Assembly (NCBI GenBank): GCA_000467715.1
Contig: AJFK01000639.1
Span: 1 to 64,000, forward strand
Origin: Hysterium pulicare CBS 123377
Lineage: Eukaryota; Ascomycota; Dothideomycetes; Hysteriales; Hysteriaceae
Reading direction: 5' to 3'
Length of the DNA: 64,000 nucleotides
Shown: positions 21,218 to 33,605 of the stretch, piece by piece
Layout of the letters: each line of letters starts with the position of its first letter
Numbering within the stretch: position 1 is the stretch's first letter
Position numbers and translations under genes: made by a program
The notes under the pieces: generated by a model
Seen by the model: only the letters and a program-made list of their open reading frames with translations
The model's database searches: none
What the model was told of the DNA's origin: nothing

Positions 21218-23228
21218 TCAATCTGATAGGGGGAGAAACGGTAAGAATTGAAGTTTGGAAGGGTCGTAGACTATGCCACTATGTTTACTGTGTCCCGTCA
21301 GCTTCAAATTCATACTCACTTTCCTCTGTCGTGTTCTTCTTATTCAATACAAGGTTTACACTCACGTTGGAGACAAGCCCTCCATTGTACTCTTCAAGTC
21401 CATCCCACAGACTTGTGCCGGCCATTCGATCAGATTCCAGCGTTCTTCTCCTAAAACCGAGGCCGCGGCGGTGATTAGAGTCGGGGCCATGCCGTCCAGC
21501 CACCACACTCCCCGAATTCGACCTGGGAGAATGGCCCAATGTGCGAGTAAAACCATGGCCTCGGGTCGCTGCTGTTCTATCAGCGCCATGAAGTCCTGGG
21601 ACACTCGCGTTGGCCAGACAAAAACAGCGCCTCTGTCGACAAGGGTTCCAGTTGTAGATTCGTCGGCAACGTAATCAACAGGAAACATAGCATGCTCGGC
21701 ATACCGCCCCGATGAAGAAGTTATTGTCAATTGTGATACAAGAGCAAAGGAATCCCGGAGCATAGTCAAAGAGTGATAAAGGGTCGTGAAGTAGTACTCG
21801 TAGGGTCTGCCGGGCTGCATCCAAATCCTTTCTAAGGCGCACAGCTCGCGATCTTCCTCCATCGCTTGTGCTGTTGCCGGAGTGGGGTTTCTGGGCCACC
21901 ATTTTCGCTCGCAGATTGCGGAGAGGCGCCCCTTAGCAATCCAATCCCACCCTGGACTAAGGATAACGAGCGCGCCGCGTAGGGCTCGTAACATTTTCAT
22001 AGCAGTGCGTGTCAGCTCTAAGTTAGCCTCTTTCCGTGATCCTGATTTGGTGTTGGTAGATGATGCCAACAGGCCCCTACAGTCATCAGGAGCAGTACTA
22101 AAGACGTAAATCGATACAATGGTAGAAAAGGCAAAGAGAGCCTCGCAATTTTCTTCGGTGATGTTTTCCAGAACCTTTCGATAATGTACTAACGCAATGT
22201 TCATTTGGCTGGCAGCGATGTTCACCAAAGCTTCTTCCTCTCGTTTATTGTCTCTTGATCGAGCAAAATGCAGCGAGGCGGCGGCTAGAATTCCATGGAT
22301 CAAGAATCGATGAGAGCCCGCCAGCTGAGGTATGACCATTCGCCAGGCAGTTCGAGCTGGTTCATCGTTGGCGAGCGTCAGGCTTGTTTCAGTCTCGTAA
22401 TGATGCAGGAGTTCTCTGAAGCGTGGTTTTAAGATTTCTGGACAACCATGATACAAGTCTTGGAAGAACCGATCGTCTAATGCTCTCGGGAGAAAATCTG
22501 GTGGAGTGGCGCTGGGACTACTCGAATTCTGCTGCCGGAATACACGAACTTCGAAAGGTTGTCGAAGAACAATGGGCGCTTGGCTGGGGGAGGATGACGA
22601 CGACGTTGAGAGTCGTGATGAAGGCACGAGGGCAAGGAAACTGCATTGAAGCCCTTTTCTGGAACAATTGTTGCAGCTGGGATGGGTCTCGTCGCACTGC
22701 AATCATGAGTCAGCTTCGTCCGATTTTCGTCCTCGGTGATGAATTGCAAAAGGGGTTCTTTGTTCTCACGTGACCCTATCTAGGGCTGAACGAGAGCAGC
22801 ATAACCCCATTTAGACCAAAGCCATTGTGCAACGCTAATCTATTTTCGATGTCCACGAAGCGGCCAAAGAAGTTCGATGCCAAATATGCAGTTGCTGTGC
22901 GATGGAACTGCCGGTGCCCCTGTGCCATAATTTGGATGCTCGCAGAATGACAGACGCCCGTTTCACCTCCAAAAATCTATCGGCCGAGAAGACCACACAA
23001 AAGGCCAAGGAGACAACAACAAAAGCCAAGGGCCCAAGAGAATAGATTCGCCAGCAGTGTAACAGAAGTGTTCAGGCTGTTGAGAATCCTTTTGGAAATT
23101 CGAGAGACGAAAATAAGCCAAAGGAGAGGGCTGGCAATGGAGGCAGAGCGTGTTCATACCTTGATGCGTCGTTTCTTGCAAGGACCACAGCCGAGTCTGG
23201 TCTTATGATGAGCCTTCCGAGACGGCAT
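21218..23228 (-). CDS. Upc2-like Zn2Cys6 transcription factor
   Basis: A zinc-cluster regulator resembling the Upc2 (sterol uptake control) group in its cluster and C-terminal region. Exon 1 (23228-23160) encodes MPSRKAHHKTRLGCGPCKKR plus RIK; a 463-bp intron (23159-22697) splits the zinc cluster; exon 2 (22696-21366) starts CDETHPSCNNCSRKGLQC. The joined cluster C14-x2-C17-x6-C24-x6-C31-x2-C34-x6-C41 is perfect, which proves exon 1. The rest has the usual helical regulator region (HRFLIHGILAAASLHFA, CEALFAFSTIVSIYVFS) and ends near WNLIEWPAQVCGMDL. A strong donor AC|GTGAGT at 21366 and an acceptor at 21288 with CTGAC branch site add a short last exon (21287-21218), giving 489 residues; stopping at 21362 without that splice is the alternative. 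It is divergent from an RTA1-like gene. Confidence 0.8.
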
Positions 23229-23920
23229 AATTGGACGTAGTGACAACAGCGAGTGGCTGACGCAACTGGAGTGTTTCTGTGATGTATGAAGCGTCTAAGG
23301 GATCGAATGAAAAGAAATGGTGTACGAAGGGGATAGCAGAGCAGAGCGAGGTGCACAGCCTCCAGACAAAGGCAGGCGGCTTTGGTCCGTACGATGATTC
23401 GCCAAGCCATGCCGGGCTCCTGGTCCAGCGAAACCCGGGCCAAGTCTCACGTACCCAGCATGCTCTCATTTGCCAGTGCGTGTTCTTTTGGGCCAAGCTT
23501 CATCGTCTTTGTCGACGCCGCAGACGCTTCGCCCGCTTCCCTATACTCACCTTTGACGTCTCCACCCGCTACCCAAATAGTAGACCTTGCGACCTCGTTC
23601 CCAGCAAAACGTCAGGCATTCTGGACGAAAGAAGGGGACGCCCAGCTCCAATGGCCGGATTTGCTGTACGAGCAGTCCTACTGCCAAGATGCCCTACCGT
23701 GCGAGTACGTGCGTGGACATGGGAGGCTTCGCCGTTGCTATGCATACCAGCCCCAACTCCGGACTAAGATTCAAACATCTAAGGCTTGTACAAGTCCGGG
23801 GGTGTGAATGATAAAAGACACGCACCGCGCTGACATTTCTTACTCTTCTCGTCCTTGTCAAACCCTCCACAATATTCACTCTCCATCCTTCAAACTCAAC
23901 TTCCATCATACACCACCGCA
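23229..23920. promoter_or_regulatory. Divergent promoter region, Upc2-like regulator and RTA1-like gene
   Basis: These 692 bp separate two start codons facing away from each other. RTA1-like genes are known to respond to azoles and lipid stress in yeasts, and Upc2 controls sterol genes, so shared control is a reasonable inference. Several open frames on both strands overlap here, but none has a good start plus family resemblance. Confidence 0.45.
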
Positions 23921-24838
23921 ATGGCCAAGTTCGTCCTCTACCGTTATGACCCTAGCCTGCCGGCAGCAGCAGTCTTCGTCGCACTGTTCGGCATCACCAC
24001 AGCTTTCCATATGTACCAAGCCGTTAGAAAGAGAGCTCTTTTCATGATTCCATTCATCGTTGGTGGCTTGTGTAAGTAATAGAATTCTACGCTTCAGACC
24101 CCTCCACTAATCCTCTACACAGTCGAAGTCATTGGATATATCGGCCGTGCTCTCTCGCATAGTGACAACCAAAAGCTATCCTACTACATTATGCAAACGC
24201 TTCTCATTCTCCTCGCGCCTGCTCTCTTCGCCGCCTCCATCTACATGATCCTCGGCCGCATCATTCGCCTCGTCGACGGTGAAAAGTACTCTCTCATCCG
24301 AGCTAGCTGGTTGACCAAGATCTTCGTCTGCGGTGATGTCCTAGCCTTCCTGACGCAATGTCTCGGCGGTGGCATCATCTCCTCCGGAAAGAAGACCCCA
24401 TCCAAAGTCACTTTGGGCCAAGACATCATTCTCGCAGGTCTCTTCCTCCAGGTCATCTTCTTCGGATTCTTCGTCGTTGTAGCGGTCGTCTTCCACAAGC
24501 GTGCTCTTCCCCACCGTCGCCATCTTTCCTCTACGGTCCCGTGGCTCCGACACTTGAACGTCCTCTACGTCACCTCGGGCCTCATCTTGATCCGAAGCGT
24601 CTTCAGGATCATTGAATATATCCAGGGCAACGACGGTTTCATCCTGTCGCACGAGGTCTTCCTTTACGTCTTCGATGGTCTGCTCATGCTCATCGTCATG
24701 GTCATCATGAACCTGGCCCACCCCGGAGACATCGCTGGCATGTTGAAGAAGAAGCAGACAGAGGGCGTACCACTCAACTCCAACGACTCGGAACAAGGAA
24801 GTGGATACGAACAGTATGTCGGCCACCCCAGAAAGTGA
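23921..24838 (+). CDS. RTA1-like (lipid-translocating exporter family) membrane protein
   Basis: A seven-segment plasma-membrane protein of the RTA1 family, fungus-specific, with members linked to sterol and lipid stress (Rta1, Rsb1, Pug1). Exons 23921-24071 and 24123-24838 give 288 residues. Hydrophobic segments alternate regularly: AAVFVALFGITTAFHMY, LFMIPFIVGGLFEVIGYIGR, QTLLILLAPALFAASIYMIL, KIFVCGDVLAFLTQCLGGGI, ILAGLFLQVIFFGFFVVVAV, LNVLYVTSGLILIRSVFRII and VFLYVFDGLLMLIVMVIMNL. The family signatures EVIGYIGR, LLAPALFAASIYMILGRIIR, and FRIIEYIQG with a conserved acidic residue are present. The C-terminal tail is polar. The ligand is unknown. Confidence 0.9.
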
Positions 24839-27720
24839 AGGGGTTCAAGTGCGAGCGCGCGTGAATTTAATCTCGAACAATTCAGTTTGGAACTAGAAGG
24901 AAGCGTAACCATGGCGATCTTGGAGTTCTCGGATTTCTATTGGACGACCGAAGATAAATTACCTTGAGGATATATCCTGGAGTATGGAAACGACTGGTAA
25001 TACTATATAGAGTTGGTAGAATGTTTTCAATTTGTCATTCTTCATTATAGGTGCTTTGATTTAGACCCCCTCGGGCACGGTGGGTGAGAGGGGTTTTTGT
25101 ACTATACCACGAAAATGTCTTTTATGTTCTGTTTCCAAATGAAAATCAATGAATCTTGCAAAAAACTTCTAAGCTTTGGTGAGAAATGCGAAAATGGCCC
25201 CTTCCCAGAGTCAGTAGTCACCTAGGAGTTAATAAAGTCAATGACGAGACCACACATCATAAAGACTAATAAAGTTAATAGTTGATGACGAGTATAGTCG
25301 CAGTATTCTTAATATCATTAGAGATAGTAATAAAGATAAGTTATACTAGAAAGAAGGAGAAACTACAAATTCCCGAAAGCCTACTTCCAGCAACATGTCT
25401 TCACCTAGCTTCACAAAGTCCAAATGTACTCGTCAACCCTCAATGAAATTAACTAGCTTAGTTTCCCTAATGCCAAACTTTCGGCTTGCCATCATATTTG
25501 CAACATATCTTCACCTTATAGAACCGAGGCCGAATATTCTCGTCGAACATCACCCAACTTCTTTAACCACATGTCGCTATTCCCAGGACTCCAACTTGCC
25601 ATAATATGGCCACATGCCCACCTCGATCAAAGAAAAATCCATTTTCTCCTAGATACCAACAACTCGACTTACCGCCATTTGGCCTCAAGCTTTCAGGTCA
25701 CGTTACCAAAGCCAAATGCGCTTGCCAAAGGTCGATAAAAGGATATGCTGACGTTTCCCTCAGACAACCCGCATTTAGTGCCCAACCACCAAATACTCCC
25801 GCCCTATCATGCAGATCCCAGTGCAATCCTCATCCCAACCTCTCCTTCTCCTGCCTTGGGAGAATACTAAGAACCTGCTCCTTATTACTGGGTGGATATA
25901 ATTTCCAGCCTGGCAATCCCCTCGTCCCATTCTGTCAATATCCTACCACATGCCAACTCTCTTCAACGCCGCATCCTTCCCCAAGCCCTCTCCTTCAGAT
26001 CCTCCTCCCCAAACCCCGGTTAGTTCGCATTCTGCTTCCCCATCGACTCCGTGAAGCCCCAAAAAAACGTGCTCACCCTCAGAATCCATGTTTGTGCTCC
26101 AGAAGCTTCGGCAAGTAAGACGTAGTGATCCGCCACGTGGAAATGATGCGAGTCTGCTTTGCTGGATTCCTCATTAGAGTAAAATTTTGCGCTCTCATAC
26201 GCCCGTCTACTCCTCCCACTAACCGGCCCTCTTCCTTTCGCAGGACTAGTCTTAGCAAATGACAGATGTCTTGGCTGCAGGACTCCTTATCTGCCTCTAG
26301 GACGATCTCTTTGACGTTTCCGTGAAAGATTCCGCTGCGGAGGGAAGTCAGCTGCTGCACGGTAACCCAATCATTGTATAATATCGTTTTTCTTTCCATT
26401 TGCCAAGGCGGTTGGTCGATGCATAGAAGGAGGTCATGATACCTGTGCCACCAGTGTGCAGCTAGAAGTTCGGATGTTTATGAATAACCAGCGGCGAGGC
26501 CCTTGCAGCGGGCGTCTGCGGCGTCTGTGTATGCATGTGCTTCAGTCAGCACAGCCCTCATTAGAATTGTATTGGGAAATGGGACAAAGATGAAGGATGG
26601 GAACGAAGGAAGCGCCACGTACACAGCACAATGTCAGCCTTCGCCGCTTCCTCGACCATCAACTCATACTTGTTTAGGCGTCCTTAGATGATCCTAAGGT
26701 TTTTCATATGCCGTTTTTACTTGGTTTGCTCTTCGCTCACTTCGGCTGAGGGGGGTGTGTACAGTACTCAAATGCAAGGTGTTGGTTGTGAACAGCGTAA
26801 ATGTATTGCAGGTCATCATGTAGTGCCTGGTCTACCGGATATGAATGCCTATGTGGCACTTATACCTATCGGCGTTCCCTCTAGCTATGCCTCATAACTT
26901 TCTCGAAGATCCATACTTTTTACGACAATGCAGCTTTATAGAATGCTTGTAGTTCGTCCAAACACCGCGCCAAATCCCCTTTAAGCCATGTCACAATCTT
27001 TCCGCACCTTGCTCGCCGGGATCCAAACATGGTTTTAGCCCGCTTCAGCGCTATAGAAGTTCCCGACACCTTTCCAGCGCTGCTTGTCGATGTCTCCTCT
27101 TCAAATTTGCCAGGGGTCCGAAGGCTCCACATATGGCTTTCCCAAAATCTTGTATTTCCTACTTTTCTGGCATCTGAGCCATACCCTCTGGAAATGGACT
27201 GTCATCTGATCAGCTGACCGTTACGTCGAAAGAAACAGCCGTTGGCGAATGAGTCGTCTTGCTCAAGTAGCGAAGGTGGTGTGGACAATGGATGTGGAGA
27301 GGAATATAGTCCCTCGTTGACCCAAGCTGTAACAGATAGATATTAGCGCTGATTCGTGAAGGCCCAATTGAAAAGGCGAAAAGGATGCTGAAGAGGAGGT
27401 TCACAATGGTGAAAAATGATTCGTGACTCTTTCAAGACTTTGACATCCCTCCATTACTCGTTAATTCCAGCCCACAGATGCATTTTGGGCTCCGCTAAAG
27501 GTATCAAAGCCAGTTGCCCTCATGAAGGCGAGTCAGACAATAGTGTAGAGGCTAAGTCTTGTCTTGGAAGCTTGGAAAAGGGTCAGGCTTGGAGGGTCAC
27601 AAATCATGATACCCTCTGTATATCGTGTGGGGTTAAGTCTTGGAGAACATACTCAGGCTAGAAAACACATCTCCAAATCTGACCTTCTTTTAGAACCCGA
27701 AGGTGCACAGAAGATCATGT
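24839..27720. other. Gene-poor stretch
   Basis: No convincing complete gene in about 2.9 kb. It holds AT-rich repeated words at 25229-25300, a degenerate tandem repeat at about 25390-25650 (listed separately), and scattered exon-like frames on the minus strand, notably 27130-26920 (MWSLRTPGKFEEETSTSSAG and onward, ending FYKAALS after an acceptor-like CAG) and 27310-27215 (LGSTRDYIPLHIHC). These could be parts of a decayed or small spliced gene but could not be joined with confidence. Confidence 0.4.
25390..25650 (+). repeat. Degenerate tandem repeat, about 105-112 bp period
   Basis: The word GCAACATGTCTTCACCT near 25389 returns as GCAACATATCTTCACCT near 25500 and, more decayed, as GGCCACATGCCCACCT near 25605. 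Related words (TACTCGTC/TTCTCGTC, CTTGCCATCATA/CTTGCCATAATA) recur at matching offsets. Read by eye; copy number about 2.5. Confidence 0.4.
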
Positions 27721-29448
27721 TCAATAGAGTCCACGGAACTCACCAGCATCTGGTTCGTGGCCGTGCATCGTGCTAATTGGATCAAGACCAGGTACGCCAC
27801 TTCGTCCCAAGTCTGAATCCTGCTCGTGAAGAGGAATGTGGCCGTCATCTATGGTATCTGGCGTGAACGTTGTAGTAGTAGTATTGGTCTGAGACCTCAT
27901 CAGTGATTCGTTCCCTGGTAGAAAGACCAGAGAATTCTTCTGCAGTTGAGCTGGATTGGGGTGGGAGGGTAAAGTTGGATATATCGGGTGCATCTTGTAA
28001 TACAGACTCAGAAGAATAGGCCGTTTGGGGGTTAAGGAGAATCTGGGAACTGACTTCGACCATCTTGTCACCCTCGACTCGAACTTCGCGATCTCGAAGA
28101 CGGCGCATCAACTCGAGGAACTGGCTATTCTGAAACTTTTCGCTCGTGTTGTCGGCCACGCTTTCAAGTAGGCGTCCGGCTGTCTGGGCCATATCGTCTT
28201 CATCGTTCCGGCCATGTTCTTCTTGCTTCCGTTCCTGTTCCGGCTGTTTTGCAATAGTTTCTGGCTGGGGTGTTCGTATGGTGTATCCCGCAGCTTCTAA
28301 ATCCTCCCATAGCCTTTCCTGCATCTGCTGAATCTCAGATACGCCTAACGGATACGTTGACATAAGCCTCTGATTGGTTGCCGTTATCAGTTTCTCCACC
28401 CGAGACTGCACTTCCTGAGGAGCTTCGCGATTGACGATTTTCTGTAAACTCTCGGTACACCACCTGGCCTCGCTGGCGTCTTCGAACAATGCTCCATCCT
28501 GCTCTAATCCTTCCAAAGTCTTCAGATAACCCATTGCATCTGAAGTATGACCCAGCTCCAGGGAGCTCCGTAGTTTGATAGCGAGGTATACAGCTTAAAA
28601 CTCTGCATGAGCCCAAGGGCATTTCAATATGGGGAGTGTACTTACGAAAACGCTTTTCCCGGATCTGCATCAAGATTGGATCTGACTCCGTCGGCAGCAA
28701 AGCCATCTCGCTCGATTCTGACTGCACGGCAATCTTCGGCTCCTGACCCAGTATCTCAGCATGTGCTTGTTCAAAGGCCCGTTCAAAAGCTGCATCATCG
28801 AAGGCGGATATCCCATCCTGTGCCTTTTGCTTCCCTTGTGCCACCGACATGTCCTGTTCCTGCATTGCGGGACCAAACTGAGACCGATTGGTAAATGCCG
28901 GTCCGGCGTAGTTTCCCATTCCAAACCCTGACATCCCTCCATACATGCCCTGAGTAGGGCTTTGAAATGTCTGTGCTTCCGGGGTAGGTGATTGGTGCCT
29001 GAGGAAGTCTTGGTGCCATGACGAGGTTGCAGGAGCAGCTTGCGGTCTGAAATGTTGCTGTGGTGGAGTCGGAGAAGAGATGTGTAAACGTTGAAAGTCT
29101 GATGCCCATCCTAAAGACTGAGCAGGTGGTGCAAACTGTGGGGGAGAAGGTTGTTGTGCTAGGTGTGGAGGAAGGTGGTGGAAGTCAGGTTGTGGCGGGC
29201 CTATATGTCCGGCTTGAAAGGCGTCGAATTCTGGGTCTAACAGGCCTGCATTGGGACCGGGTGCTGAGCGGAAGCCCTGTTGGTCGTCAGAAGTCTGGAC
29301 AGATATAACTATCACTGCGAAGAAGAATTCATACCTGTGACGGAGACTGGCGGTTTATTAGCCGGTCTTGCTGCAGCGTACGATCTACAGTAGTATGCTT
29401 TTGGAAAGTCTGCAGGGCGTTCGAAGGCCCGCAGAGTGCATCCGCCAT
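27721..29448 (-). CDS. pex20: Peroxin Pex20 (PTS2 co-receptor)
   Basis: Pex20 works with Pex7 to import PTS2 proteins into peroxisomes in filamentous fungi. Exon 1 (29448-29335) encodes MADALCGPSNALQTFQKHTT and VDRTLQQDRLINRQSPSQ; the N-terminal CG after MADAL holds the conserved cysteine used in receptor recycling. Exon 2 (29276-28646) has the WxxxF-type motifs WASDF and WHQDF that bind Pex13/Pex14. Exon 3 starts at 28593 and includes a repeat-like helical region and the conserved stretch AQTAGRLLESVADNTSEKFQ, then LELMRRLRDREVRVEGDKM. The 3' structure is uncertain: the expected C-terminal GVPGLDPISTMHGHEPDAG lies in another frame (about 27845-27740), reachable by an acceptor at 27892 (TCTCAG|ACC) from an upstream donor such as TCT|GTATTA, and a strong donor G|GTGAGT at about 27738 suggests still another exon. 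The given end is the stop of that frame. Confidence 0.85.
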
Positions 29449-29644
29449 TTTGACAGATTTCAAGGAAACAAAAAGGAAAACGGTGGTGGTGATTTGAAGT
29501 TGAATGTCGAGGGGAGGAAATGTTCATCCCGCCCGTGAAAGACATCATATACCGAGGCCGACGCAATGGCAAAGTAAGCGGCGGATCTAATCTTATCTCA
29601 TCACCGGCCGACTGTGTCGATCAACAGAGGCCACAGCGCAACAT

Positions 29645-30932
29645 ATGAACTTGAAGCTGGTATGTGTACACACACTACCACTTCACCTGAATCACAACCA
29701 CAATGGCAAGTGCCTCCCGTCCACCTTCCCATATCTACTAACGTTATGTCAGGCGCAAGAGATATCAAATTCCGGTCACGACGACATGATTGTATGCATT
29801 CCACCATTACACTTTCTCTACCATCAACAACCAAAATGCCCGCCCGCATAAAAGACCTATTAACACAGGAGCTAAATGATTCGCAGCACGATGCGGTGCT
29901 TGACTATTACGGCCGACGGTTAGCTACATGCTCTTCGGATAAGACAATCAAGATTTTTGAGGTGGAAGGGGAATCACATAAGCTGACCAAGACGCTGAAG
30001 GGGTATGCCAATACTAATTCTACTATCGCATATATAGGCAATCATTCTAACGTGTACTTATATATAGCCACGAAGGAGCAGTATGGTGTGTCGCCTGGGT
30101 ATGCACTCTCCCAATCTATCCCCCTACCAATACATCCACTAAACAATACTTTCTCACCAGGCCCACCCCAAATTCGGCAACATCCTCGCCAGCTGCAGCT
30201 ATGACGGCAAAGTCTTCATATGGCGCGAACAAAACAACGACTGGCAGCGAATCTACGACCTCGCCATCCACACCGCCTCCGTCAACCTCGTAGCATGGGC
30301 CCCGCACGAAGCAGGATGCCTCCTCGCCTGCGCCTCCTCCGACCAACACGTCTCCGTTCTCGAATTCAAGGACAACACGTGGTCCCATCGGATCTTCCAG
30401 GCACACGGCACCGGCGTCAACGCTGTGTCTTGGGCTCCGGCTATTGCGCCGGGACAGATGACAAGTGCGAGTGGGCCGGCGCCGCCTAATGCAAGGCGGT
30501 TTGTCACGGGGGGAAGTGATTGCCAGGTGAAGGTTTGGGAGTTTGGTCCTGAGACTGGGTCGTATAACTGTATAGCCATGCTACCTGGCCATACGGATTG
30601 GGTCCGCGATGTAGCTTGGTCACCGACTGTGCTCTCGAAATCTTACCTCGCCTCGGCGTCACAGGACAAGACTGTTCGGATTTGGACGAGCTCGAATCCT
30701 GATTTGCGTATGTATCCATTTCAGACTCACTAAGCATACTACACAGTTCCTAACTATTTGAATTTTAGGAGACTGGAAATCCACAACCCTAAACGTCGAA
30801 GCCGTAGCCTGGCGCGTTTCCTGGTCCCTCAGTGGTAACGTCCTCGCCGTCAGCACCGGCGACAACAGGGTCAGTCTATGGAAGGAGAGGCTAAGCGGTG
30901 GGTGGGAGTGTGTTAAGACAATCGAAGAGTAG
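29645..30932 (+). CDS. sec13: COPII/nucleoporin WD40 protein Sec13
   Basis: Sec13 is a six-bladed WD40 propeller in the outer COPII coat (with Sec31), in the Nup84 complex and in SEACAT. Exons are 29645-29659, 29753-29791, 29887-30002, 30068-30098, 30161-30707 and 30769-30932 (303 residues, the usual length). The sequence is unmistakable: SNSGHDDMI joined to [28 protein letters not shown], then [10 protein letters not shown] on a 31-nt exon, [50 protein letters not shown] and DNRVSLWKE. Five introns of 60-95 bp all join in phase. The start is the least sure part: MNLKL on a 15-nt first exon fits the donor and phase, but an ATGGCAAA|GTAAGC at about 29565 also looks like a first exon and does not fit phase. 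Confidence 0.93.
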
Positions 30933-31889
30933 AAGAGCGAGGTACCCCGTTGCCAATAAAATATTGCCAAGCATGTGAATTCCGAGTATGGTTTCTGATC
31001 TGCGCGTCACTGCGGGTAGAGGAAAAGTGGTCATTCCGAAATATGGATTGGGAGAGGGAAGGAAGAGGGGCTAAGTTTAGGAGGATAGGTTAGAATATGC
31101 CTAGCGCTTGGTCATGGTTTTGCATCGAGATGCGTAAGCGTCGGAACACTAGTAGACTTCTTTAAGCAAAGATCAAAACTGAATCGTGAACTTAAAGATG
31201 GAGATTTTTAAATGCATGTCAGCTCTTGTAAGCCGATTTCCCACAATGGTCTCTCGTGCAATACTGATCACCATCTTCGCTAACCGGAGATCATCTCCGC
31301 CATGGACGTAAAAATGTGCTATATTCTGCAATAAAATAACTACCAGATAACTGAATACTTTTCCCAAGATGCTGAACCTGAGTGAAAAAGAAACCCTGAA
31401 CTCCATGCGAACCATATGGTCAGCCAGAGCACATCCCACATCCAACTCCGTTCAACGTGCCAGATCGCGACCGACTGAAGCCCCCCAGGCGTCAAGCAAC
31501 TTCACAAGTGTTGCCTTGCCTGACATGAGGAATAGCTCCCTACCTAAGTGTTATGAAATATGTGAAGAGAAAAGCCATGACTGCCTTGATGCCCAAAGAA
31601 AAGAGAAAGTAAAATTTGGGAATGAATCAGATAATGATGATATGGATGTGAACGTTGCCAGATGAAGAAAACAGACGATTTAGAGATGCTGGGAGCGTAT
31701 GCGGAGCATGGTAGCTGGAGAGCAAGTCCAGAATTTCCGGGGCTTGGGGGAGAATATGCTGAACTCGTACGTCGTATGCTGAAAAGGAAAGGCTGCGGAA
31801 GGGATGTGAAACTAAGATAGCTTCAGATCATCGTTAGTTGCTCTCCAGAGTGCCACTCATCAACATATACACTCAAACGCAAGATTTCA
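30933..31889. other. Intergenic between two converging genes
   Basis: No supported gene. An ATG frame of 98 codons at 31369-31665 (plus strand) has mixed polar composition and no recognisable motif. Confidence 0.4.
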
Positions 31890-33605
31890 TCAGTGAATAT
31901 CTCCTTCGGTTGGCTGTGAAAGGTTGGCGTCCGAAGAGTCATCCTCGTTGAAGTGATAGGAATCAACGTTCCAGAAGATGAAGGGTCCCGAATAAGCCTT
32001 CGCTTTGTTAGTTACATATGACATGTACTGAAGGTAACGAATGGTACTGACATCTTCTTTGGGCGGCTCAGTGACCCACCACCAACGGCCAAGTATGATT
32101 TGGCCTCCAGGCAGGACGACGCCCTCGTACGCCCAAAGCTCTTCACCAAGCTGATTATCATCATCGATGAAGTGCTTCATGAACGTGATGCGGTGCCATC
32201 CTGGGATCTCACAATTTTCGGGCTGAGGTGGTAAAGGATTCAGCCAGCCAGAGGCATAGAAGTGATCGGGATCATCATCTCCTTCGCCTTTGAAGCGGAA
32301 CGACAGTGGTTCACCAGCTGGTGACTTTGATCGGTGCTGAGCTCGGGTTCGAGCGTGCTGGGGTTTCTGAAGCGAGTTGAGATGTCTCTCAAACAGTTTA
32401 GGCCAAGGGGTCTTCTTCCCATCCACGAACTCAAGTTGCAAGCTCTTTATTTTATCGTCAGCCTCATCTGCAGTACACAAGAAAGACAATAGGGGGTACG
32501 ATACCTGTAGAGGATTCGCATTGTCGATATTTTTGTCGACTAGGATAGAACTTCCTGCTGGATTAGAACGGATTTTCCGAACCTCAGGCTCGTCCAGGTA
32601 AGCTGTCCAGGGCACTCAAAGTTAACGGTCTGGACCTCACTAGATCTAAATTATGAGTAGCTCACCGTAAGTACCTTTCCAGTACCGTCCGAGCGGATTC
32701 ACGCCGTCAGTGAGTTTAGCTTTCCAGGCTGATGGCTTCTCTAGCTCGCCCAAGTCACTGAATGCTCCGCGAAGGGAGCCTTCCTCCAACATCATATGGT
32801 TACGAAAGAAGTTTAGCACATGAAGAACCCATTCTAGGTTGACTTCGAGCTTGTTGAAGCCTTGAAATATTGGCGCAATCCGTGCGGACTCATAGACGGC
32901 CTTCTGCGATATATCGAAGGAGAAGATATCTCGGCCCACCTCTTCCTCGTCAAACATGTAATGCGCAGCCATAAGTTGGAGTGCAGCCATGGCAGGAGAT
33001 ATGTGATCAGATTTCGAATTCGGGGGGTTGACGTCCGGGAAATTCAAGGAATTTCTGATGAAGTTTTGAAGGTGTAGTTGATTGGGACAGAATGGGCGGC
33101 CCCAATCATCAAGCCCGTAGCCGCCTGAGAATGATTCTAAGAAACCAAATACAATCAGTAAGTCATAGTTTCGAGCTTTTTCGCTCATGCTCAGCGCATC
33201 CGTGATACGAATGAAATGCTTGAGACTCACCCTTGATGAGATCTCGTAAGACCTCCATGACCTTCACCTCGCACTTGTCATGACCATGATGAAACCGGAT
33301 TCCAGCACCAGTGCGTAGCCATTGCCTACGTTTTTGATATGTCTTTTTGAGGCGGGAATTTGGGATCGTCGTCGGTTTGAGAGCGTACTTCTGTCGGAAA
33401 CGGGCGCGCCAGAAGGAAAACCCGTCCCCATCGACAGCGTTATTGGTGTTCTTGCAAACAGATCGAAAGTTGGCAATGTCCTTGTCGGTTTCGAGGAAAC
33501 CAGCAATCGCCTTGTTTAGCTAGAGAGTGTTAAGTTAACGGCTGAACAATGGAAATGCTAGCCATGAGTTGTGTTTACCTCAATTGGCAGGATGTTGAAA
33601 GCCAT
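31890..33605 (-). CDS. F-box-like protein of unknown target
   Basis: Exons on the minus strand are 33605-33579, 33519-33231, 33136-32666 and 32602-31890, joining in phase to 499 residues. The start MAFNILPIELNKAIAGFLET and DIANFRSVCKNTNNAVDGDG, then FWRARFRQKYAL, has the pattern of fungal F-box domains (LP-E---I---L---D---F/R-VCK). The middle part is helical (FSGGYGLDDWGRPFCPNQLH, MMLEEGSLRGAFSDLGELE), and the last third is rich in Trp and aromatic residues (EIPGWHRITFMKHF, GGQIILGRWWWV, GPFIFWNVDSYHF), as in several fungal F-box families with an unknown beta domain. F-box proteins usually link a target to SCF ubiquitin ligase; the target cannot be read. The third junction (Y|A in KGTYAYLDEPEV) is supported by phase. 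Confidence 0.7.

Noticed and set aside
23279-23807. Overlapping plus-strand frames in the divergent promoter
   Set aside because: Two frames overlap each other and the first exon of the minus-strand regulator; composition is Arg/Pro/Ser-rich as expected by chance.
26079-26399. 106-codon minus-strand frame
   Set aside because: Mixed composition, no motif, no neighbouring exon that joins in phase.
32480-32520. Possible 37-bp intron in the last exon of the F-box-like gene
   Set aside because: Too short for this locus and its removal would break the frame.
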